Positions 8,428 to 11,666 of a stretch of DNA of 11,666 nt are shown here, in pieces. The first letter of the stretch is position 1. Each line of letters begins with the position of its first letter. A program made the position numbers and the translations under genes. This stretch comes from Verrucomicrobiia bacterium (GTDB lineage Bacteria > Verrucomicrobiota > Verrucomicrobiia > Opitutales > Opitutaceae): NCBI GenBank assembly GCA_030424825.1, contig JAUHWE010000078.1, positions 1 to 11,666 on the forward strand, written 5' to 3'. The notes under the pieces were generated by a model. The model did no database searches. It was not told the DNA's origin and worked only from the letters and a program-made list of their open reading frames with translations.

Positions 8428-8627
8428 TTAACACCTCCAGCGAGATTCATTACTTCAATACGACGAAATCGAACTGCTCCTCGAATTTTTACTTTTATTA
8501 GCTCTCCTGAAGACACCAACCTATCTATCGTTCGCATCGAGACCCCCAGAAGCTCAGAGGCTACCGACTTATTGATCAGTATCGAGTTTGATCCATTGAC
8601 TACTAAGCAGTCATTTCTATTTTTCAT
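8424..8627 (-). CDS. xis: Excisionase-like helix-turn-helix DNA-binding protein
   Basis: A 67-residue protein of the small excisionase/MerR-like winged-helix type (the HTH_17 style). The motif runs from INKSVASELLGVSMRTIDRL (helix-turn-helix, about 18-37) through SSGELIKVKIRG to AVRFRRIEV (wing and final strand, about 51-59). Such proteins bend DNA at att sites and steer the integrase toward excision. The ATG at 8627 has AAAGGA about 8 bases upstream, a good ribosome binding site. The stop overlaps the integrase GTG start by four bases, so the two are translationally coupled. The fold call is good. The excision role is inferred from position; a transcription regulator of the integrase is the alternative. 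Confidence 0.8.
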
Positions 8628-8650
8628 TTTCTAATCCTTTCGGGTTAAGT

Positions 8651-8691
8651 GAAGGCCCCCTTGATTGCTTCCCGGCTCCGAGGGGGTTCTT
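8651..8691 (+). terminator. Hairpin between the regulator gene and xis, possible plus-strand terminator
   Basis: GGCCCCCT (8654-8661) pairs with AGGGGGTT (8681-8688), eight pairs including two G-U, with a 19-base loop. On the plus strand it is followed by a T-rich run with interruptions (TTCTTCTATTTCT). On the minus strand, the direction of the local genes, no T-tract follows. It could stop transcription entering from ssrA, or fold as a processing hairpin in the minus-strand operon. Confidence 0.35.
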
Positions 8692-9030
8692 CTATTTCTG
8701 TTCTTGGTTTACAGCATCGACGTTCGGAATCGATGATCTGCGAAAAATGTTAAACTGGCTCAGATCGACTTTGGCCTTTGCGCTACTGCCCCAAAGCTTA
8801 GCAAAACGTCGACCCAAACGGACAAACGACATTCCCGAAAAACCATCTTTAACGAGTGGCTCTATGATGAAAGCAATCAATCCAGACCTCGATCTAAAGC
8901 CAAGTTCCTTAGCTGCTTTATCGATCGTATCAGACTCCTCTTTCGTCAAACAGACCCCAACGACAACGTCTCTAGGCGTTCTGTTTTCACCCTCCGGTAT
9001 TTTTGGTCCACGTTTGCCCACACCAGACAC
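8692..9030 (-). CDS. Ribbon-helix-helix-like putative regulator
   Basis: A 112-residue protein, not recognised by name. Residues 21-60 have the ribbon-helix-helix pattern: a strand (DVVVGVCLT), a first helix (EESDTIDKAAKEL), a turn GFRSRSG and a second helix (LIAFIIEPLV), as in CopG/Arc-type or plasmid MobC-like accessory proteins. The N-terminus is basic and polar (GKRGPKIPEG). The C-terminal half (65-112) has a basic segment RLGRRFAKLWGSSAKAK and no known motif. The start is GTG at 9030; no upstream ATG or Shine-Dalgarno exists in this frame, and GTG at residue 4 is an alternative. Two 20-bp near-palindromes lie immediately upstream (9031-9076), which fits autoregulation by a ribbon-helix-helix dimer. 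It sits 56 bases after the KAP gene and could share its transcript. Confidence 0.65.
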   Translation of the reverse strand: MSGVGKRGPKIPEGENRTPRDVVVGVCLTKEESDTIDKAAKELGFRSRSGLIAFIIEPLVKDGFSGMSFVRLGRRFAKLWGSSAKAKVDLSQFNIFRRSSIPNVDAVNQEQK

Positions 9031-9076
9031 AAAATACTTTAAAGTGTTTTGGTCAAGTAATACTTTAAGGTGTTTT
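9031..9076. promoter_or_regulatory. Two tandem near-palindromic operator-like sites
   Basis: AAAATACTTTAAAGTGTTTT (9031-9050) is a 20-bp inverted repeat with one mismatched pair of positions. A second copy at 9057-9076 keeps AATACTTTAA and GTGTTTT with one change, 26 bases downstream (about 2.5 helical turns). They occupy the gap between the KAP stop and the regulator's GTG start. A minus-strand TTGACC lies between them. The likely role is an operator for the adjacent ribbon-helix-helix-like protein. Confidence 0.6.
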
Positions 9077-9086
9077 GCATTAAACC

Positions 9087-10430
9087 TTACCAGGAGGAAA
9101 TTGACTCAATTTTCGAGTAAACATCACTTAATCTTGTGTCGATGTTTCCCCATCCCATGTACCACTCTCCAATTCGCGAAATTTTGCCCCTGAGTTGTTC
9201 TTCTTCAAAACCTACTTGTTTTAGAATCTCTTCAGCGCTCTCAACACTCTTGACCGGACCTATACCTCCTCCCGTCAGAATTAACAAAAACCACCAATCT
9301 GCACGATCTATATCCAATAGCCTGGCTAGCTCCGCTGCTTCGAATTTATCCATACTTAGAGTTCCCAATTTATGGTAATCACCTGGGCGAGCTAAGCGAA
9401 GAACTGACATTAACATTGAGCCCGTTCCTATGCACCATTTTAACGATCCCCCTTCTATGTTAGCAGAATCGAATACATGCCCCATTATTCTAAAAACTTC
9501 TTGTATTTGACGTACCGTCAAACGCAGAGACCCCATCATTTTAGTTAAATTCCGGATACTTGCAATATCAATATTAGCAATGCAATTTCTTACATCATTC
9601 TTCAAATAACAGTTGATATACCTCTCAGCTAATCTCTCTAAACCTGTCTGCGAAACAATCGGTAGCGGAATCTCTCGATGTACAAATTTACGATAGTATT
9701 CAGAAAATACCAGATCTGAACCAAAAGCAGCTTTCGCGGAACACTCTAATTGACCACGATCAACTGCTAAGACAAATACGACTCCAGCAATATCAAAGAC
9801 GTGTTTAATGGTTTCAAGAAACGAAATAGCATAGTCAGGTCTACACCGATCTAATTCATCGACAAGAACTAGTATAACTCGATTTTCAGATTTGATTATA
9901 TTCTTTATAGCATTTTTTAAAGCTGCCAATGCTTTGCTCTTGTTTTCATAAAGTTCAAAAAAATCATTTGGTGGGCTCGATTTTTCCAATCTTTCTGAAG
10001 CTTTCTTTTCAACGAACTCATTGGCTGCAACTAAATCAAGACCAGTGATTTTGTTTAAAACCTGATTCCCGTATGCAGTTAGTAACCATCCGACATCTCT
10101 GGCAGCCTCTTCCAATTCACTAGTTTCTTTATTCTCAATTTTTAAACCCTGGATAAGCCCCTTAATAAGAGCGACTAGTGGATCACCGCAAAAGTCATCA
10201 TTCCACGCATTTACATCAACTACTATAGGGTCTTCGCTGAACGAGCTTTCTTGCAGAATCTGGTGTTTCCACATATCCAAAAAAGTAGTTTTACCAGAGC
10301 CAAAACTCGCATTTAAACTCAAAACGAGGCTTTCCGGAACAAAGCGCTGCTCAACCTGGATAAATTTTTCTAGTCTTGCTGCAAAGCTTTTGAGCTCGAA
10401 TAGATCTTCGTCAAAACTTTCAATTTTCAT
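9087..10430 (-). CDS. KAP-family P-loop NTPase
   Basis: A 447-residue STAND-like NTPase of the KAP group (Kidins220/ARMS and PifA). Walker A is NASFGSGKTTF (residues 40-50; Lys47), with Ala41 and Phe43 where KAP proteins usually have Gly and Trp. The family's strand-NAW motif is VDVNAWNDDF (71-80). Walker B with the KAP signature is VILVLVDELDRC (185-196; Asp191, Glu192, Asp194, Arg195), followed by the usual FLETIKHVFD and VFVLAVDR. No membrane helices are inserted in the NTPase domain, unlike many KAP proteins, so it is probably cytosolic. The C-terminal third (about 300-447) is unassigned. KAP NTPases include the F-plasmid phage-exclusion protein PifA and QatA, so a defence role is a fair inference for a mobile-element gene but is not shown. 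The ATG at 10430 is directly preceded by a two-codon minigene. Base use is clearly AT-richer than the host flank. Confidence 0.88.
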   Translation of the reverse strand: MKIESFDEDLFELKSFAARLEKFIQVEQRFVPESLVLSLNASFGSGKTTFLDMWKHQILQESSFSEDPIVVDVNAWNDDFCGDPLVALIKGLIQGLKIENKETSELEEAARDVGWLLTAYGNQVLNKITGLDLVAANEFVEKKASERLEKSSPPNDFFELYENKSKALAALKNAIKNIIKSENRVILVLVDELDRCRPDYAISFLETIKHVFDIAGVVFVLAVDRGQLECSAKAAFGSDLVFSEYYRKFVHREIPLPIVSQTGLERLAERYINCYLKNDVRNCIANIDIASIRNLTKMMGSLRLTVRQIQEVFRIMGHVFDSANIEGGSLKWCIGTGSMLMSVLRLARPGDYHKLGTLSMDKFEAAELARLLDIDRADWWFLLILTGGGIGPVKSVESAEEILKQVGFEEEQLRGKISRIGEWYMGWGNIDTRLSDVYSKIESISSW

Positions 10431-10459
10431 TTAGAGCATTAAAGGGATTCCTTCTCCTT
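10431..10459 (-). promoter_or_regulatory. Shine-Dalgarno with two-codon minigene in front of the KAP gene
   Basis: On the minus strand, AAGGAGAAGGA (10459 to 10449) is followed at a 9-base spacing by ATG CTC TAA (10439-10431), and the KAP ATG begins on the very next base in the same frame. The ribosome binding site is therefore better placed for the minigene than for KAP (19 bases away), suggesting that KAP is translated by reinitiation or is held low. Confidence 0.45.
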
Positions 10460-10478
10460 AAGTGATAACGACCAAAGA

Positions 10479-10497
10479 ATTGCAATCGAATTGTAAT
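10479..10497. repeat. Paired ATTGCAAT / ATTGTAAT sites
   Basis: The self-palindromic octamer ATTGCAAT (10479-10486) and a one-mismatch copy ATTGTAAT (10490-10497) are separated by CGA in the 72-base gap upstream of the KAP gene. They may be an operator overlapping a KAP promoter, or merely AT-rich chance. Confidence 0.35.
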
Positions 10498-10502
10498 CAA
10501 GT

Positions 10503-10802
10503 TCAAAGCAAAACCCAATCAATCACTGTCCCCCCTGATTCATAGAAGTAAGGGCTTACAAGATAGTTCAATTCGTTTTCTCGAATGACCTTGTACTCAA
10601 TTGCGATGAATTTCTTCCCAGCGTGAATATCGAATAGTTCCGCATTCAAATCAGGACATCCAACGAATGGGTACAATTTCACCAGTACATCCTTTTTCTT
10701 TTCATTGGGTATCTCATACTCTTGGCAAAATCTATTCTCATTTTCATTCCAAACTTTCACTAACGGAAACGGCAGCTTTTTTTCTACGTAATTTGTATTC
10801 AT
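10503..10802 (-). CDS. Small protein of unknown function
   Basis: I do not recognise this 99-residue protein. It is acidic to neutral and soluble in appearance, with no signal peptide or membrane segment. Aromatic and charged residues alternate (LVKLYPFVGC, AELFDIHAGKKF, SPYFYESGGTVIDWVLL), suggesting a compact mixed alpha/beta domain. Its ATG at 10802 lies inside the Rep gene and overlaps the Rep C-terminal codons by 59 bases in another frame; an in-frame GTG near 10757 would shorten the overlap. There is no clear Shine-Dalgarno. It is followed after 72 bases by the KAP gene and is transcribed the same way, so it may be a KAP partner or part of the replication module. The full-length frame between two real genes supports it as coding. 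Confidence 0.6.
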   Translation of the reverse strand: MNTNYVEKKLPFPLVKVWNENENRFCQEYEIPNEKKKDVLVKLYPFVGCPDLNAELFDIHAGKKFIAIEYKVIRENELNYLVSPYFYESGGTVIDWVLL

Positions 10803-11666
10803 TATTCTGTCTTAGTATTTTTTCATTTTGTGGTGACACTACCATTGTTGCTAGGTCCCTAAATATCAGCTTCTCAGCGATTTTCCCCAAGTATTTAGCT
10901 ATCTCTTCAATCTCTTGAGATCCTCTCTGAACGCTCAATTCTTCTCCGTATTCAGACTCGCCAAACTCACAAAGAATTTCGTGAAGTTTTGGATTCTTCT
11001 TCTTGCTACCAAACTTGATCCATTCATACACGTATTCAAAATTCGCGACTGGTTTACCTTTAGAATTTAGTTCAGGTAAGCTCCTCAAATGATCCCTCAG
11101 CCGATAAGCCCAACGAGGTCCCCACTTTTCGCTGAATCCGCTTAAATCTCTTATTCCAAATCTTTCAGCTATACGACCTAGTTTCTTTCGATAAGCGATT
11201 GAACCATTCGAGTACCACGCGAATCTAGCTGATGCTCTTCTAACCGCACCCGAACCTTTCCCAGTAAGCCTCCTACGTTCACCTCGCTTTTTATCTGATC
11301 TCTGATTGTCGATGAATCCTTTTGTCAGATACTTCGAAAGGTATTTCCCGCACCCTTCAGAGTTTGTTCGAATAGGCAAAATCTCGATGCGGCCAATAAC
11401 GTTGGAGTCCTCAATCATTTTTTTCGTTGTTTCCCAACAACTCCTCAGTGGGTGATTCACTGAACAAGCAGCTCGCAAGTTCCGACTTTTACGCTTCTTC
11501 GCCTTCCAATACTCGCTCCAATCGAAATTCGTTCTCACGTCTACACCGCACTCCAGAAGCATGTGGAAATGCCACGATCCATCCTTATGTTGTTCCGTAA
11601 CTCTCCACCACCTGCCGAACTGCCTTTTAAATCGAGTTGAACTGACGAAAGAATTGAAGCGTTTTG
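10744..11666 (-). CDS. rep: HUH-type rolling-circle replication initiator, N-terminus cut by window edge
   Basis: The frame is open from the right edge to a stop at 10744; the Met codon at 11562 is internal. Reading from the edge, RWWRVTEQHKDGSWHFHMLL contains the HUH metal-binding motif His-Phe-His (codons 11563-11571). About 75 residues later comes KYLSKYLTK (11320-11346), a tyrosine pair spaced Y-x3-Y with trailing Lys, as in phiX174 gpA and P2 A (superfamily I initiators), where the two tyrosines cut and rejoin DNA in turn. The protein should nick one strand at the element's origin and start rolling-circle replication. The C-terminal part (residues 90-272 after the internal Met) is basic and lacks known motifs; WGPRWAYRLRDHLR is notable. 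About 307 codons are visible. The host-cell role is inferred: replication after excision, or transfer. No origin or nick site was identified. Confidence 0.82.
   Translation of the reverse strand, partial: KRFNSFVSSTRFKRQFGRWWRVTEQHKDGSWHFHMLLECGVDVRTNFDWSEYWKAKKRKSRNLRAACSVNHPLRSCWETTKKMIEDSNVIGRIEILPIRTNSEGCGKYLSKYLTKGFIDNQRSDKKRGERRRLTGKGSGAVRRASARFAWYSNGSIAYRKKLGRIAERFGIRDLSGFSEKWGPRWAYRLRDHLRSLPELNSKGKPVANFEYVYEWIKFGSKKKNPKLHEILCEFGESEYGEELSVQRGSQEIEEIAKYLGKIAEKLIFRDLATMVVSPQNEKILRQNNEYKLRRKKAAVSVSESLE

Noticed and set aside
10744..11562. Reading the Rep gene as a complete 272-residue protein starting at Met 11562.
   Set aside because: The frame stays open to the window edge and the HUH motif (His-Phe-His) lies just upstream of that Met, so the real start is outside the window.

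Overview
The window comes from a Gram-negative bacterial chromosome. Host genes with weak or absent Shine-Dalgarno sequences, a long Ala/Lys-rich HU-type protein and the general protein style suggest Verrucomicrobiota, perhaps Opitutae. That placement is an inference from style, not from a database match. The window has two unlike halves. Positions 1 to about 7172 are ordinary, moderately GC-rich chromosome. From about 7173 to the right edge lies a visibly more AT-rich integrated element with every gene on the minus strand.

Chromosomal part: a galactokinase truncated at the left edge (minus); an HU-family DNA-binding protein (minus) with a clear terminator between it and galK; a two-gene minus-strand unit in which the iron-sulfur/folate protein YgfZ is coupled through a 4-base overlap to a 78-residue protein of unknown function; a divergent, terminator-bearing leader or small RNA; a type I DAHP synthase (plus, first step of aromatic amino acid synthesis); a cytosolic-type malate dehydrogenase (plus) with a strong terminator; and a convergent MscS-type mechanosensitive channel (minus). 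Next comes a complete one-piece tmRNA gene (ssrA, 6813-7172, plus) with a G3-U acceptor wobble, an encoded CCA and a readable 19-codon tag reading frame.

Element part: the 3' end of ssrA is the attachment site. Directly beside it, pointing toward it, is a tyrosine integrase whose last 30 or so codons are read from the antisense strand of the tmRNA. Then, moving right, come an excisionase-like winged-helix protein (GTGA-coupled to the integrase), a ribbon-helix-helix-like regulator behind two tandem 20-bp near-palindromes, a KAP-family P-loop NTPase (a family that includes phage-exclusion protein PifA), a 99-residue protein of unknown function, and a HUH rolling-circle replication initiator with a phiX174 gpA-like double-tyrosine motif that runs off the right edge. 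Together these look like an integrative element that excises by Int/Xis, replicates by a rolling-circle mechanism and carries a KAP NTPase as probable cargo. Its far end is outside the window. No tRNA genes, insertion sequences or CRISPR arrays were seen.
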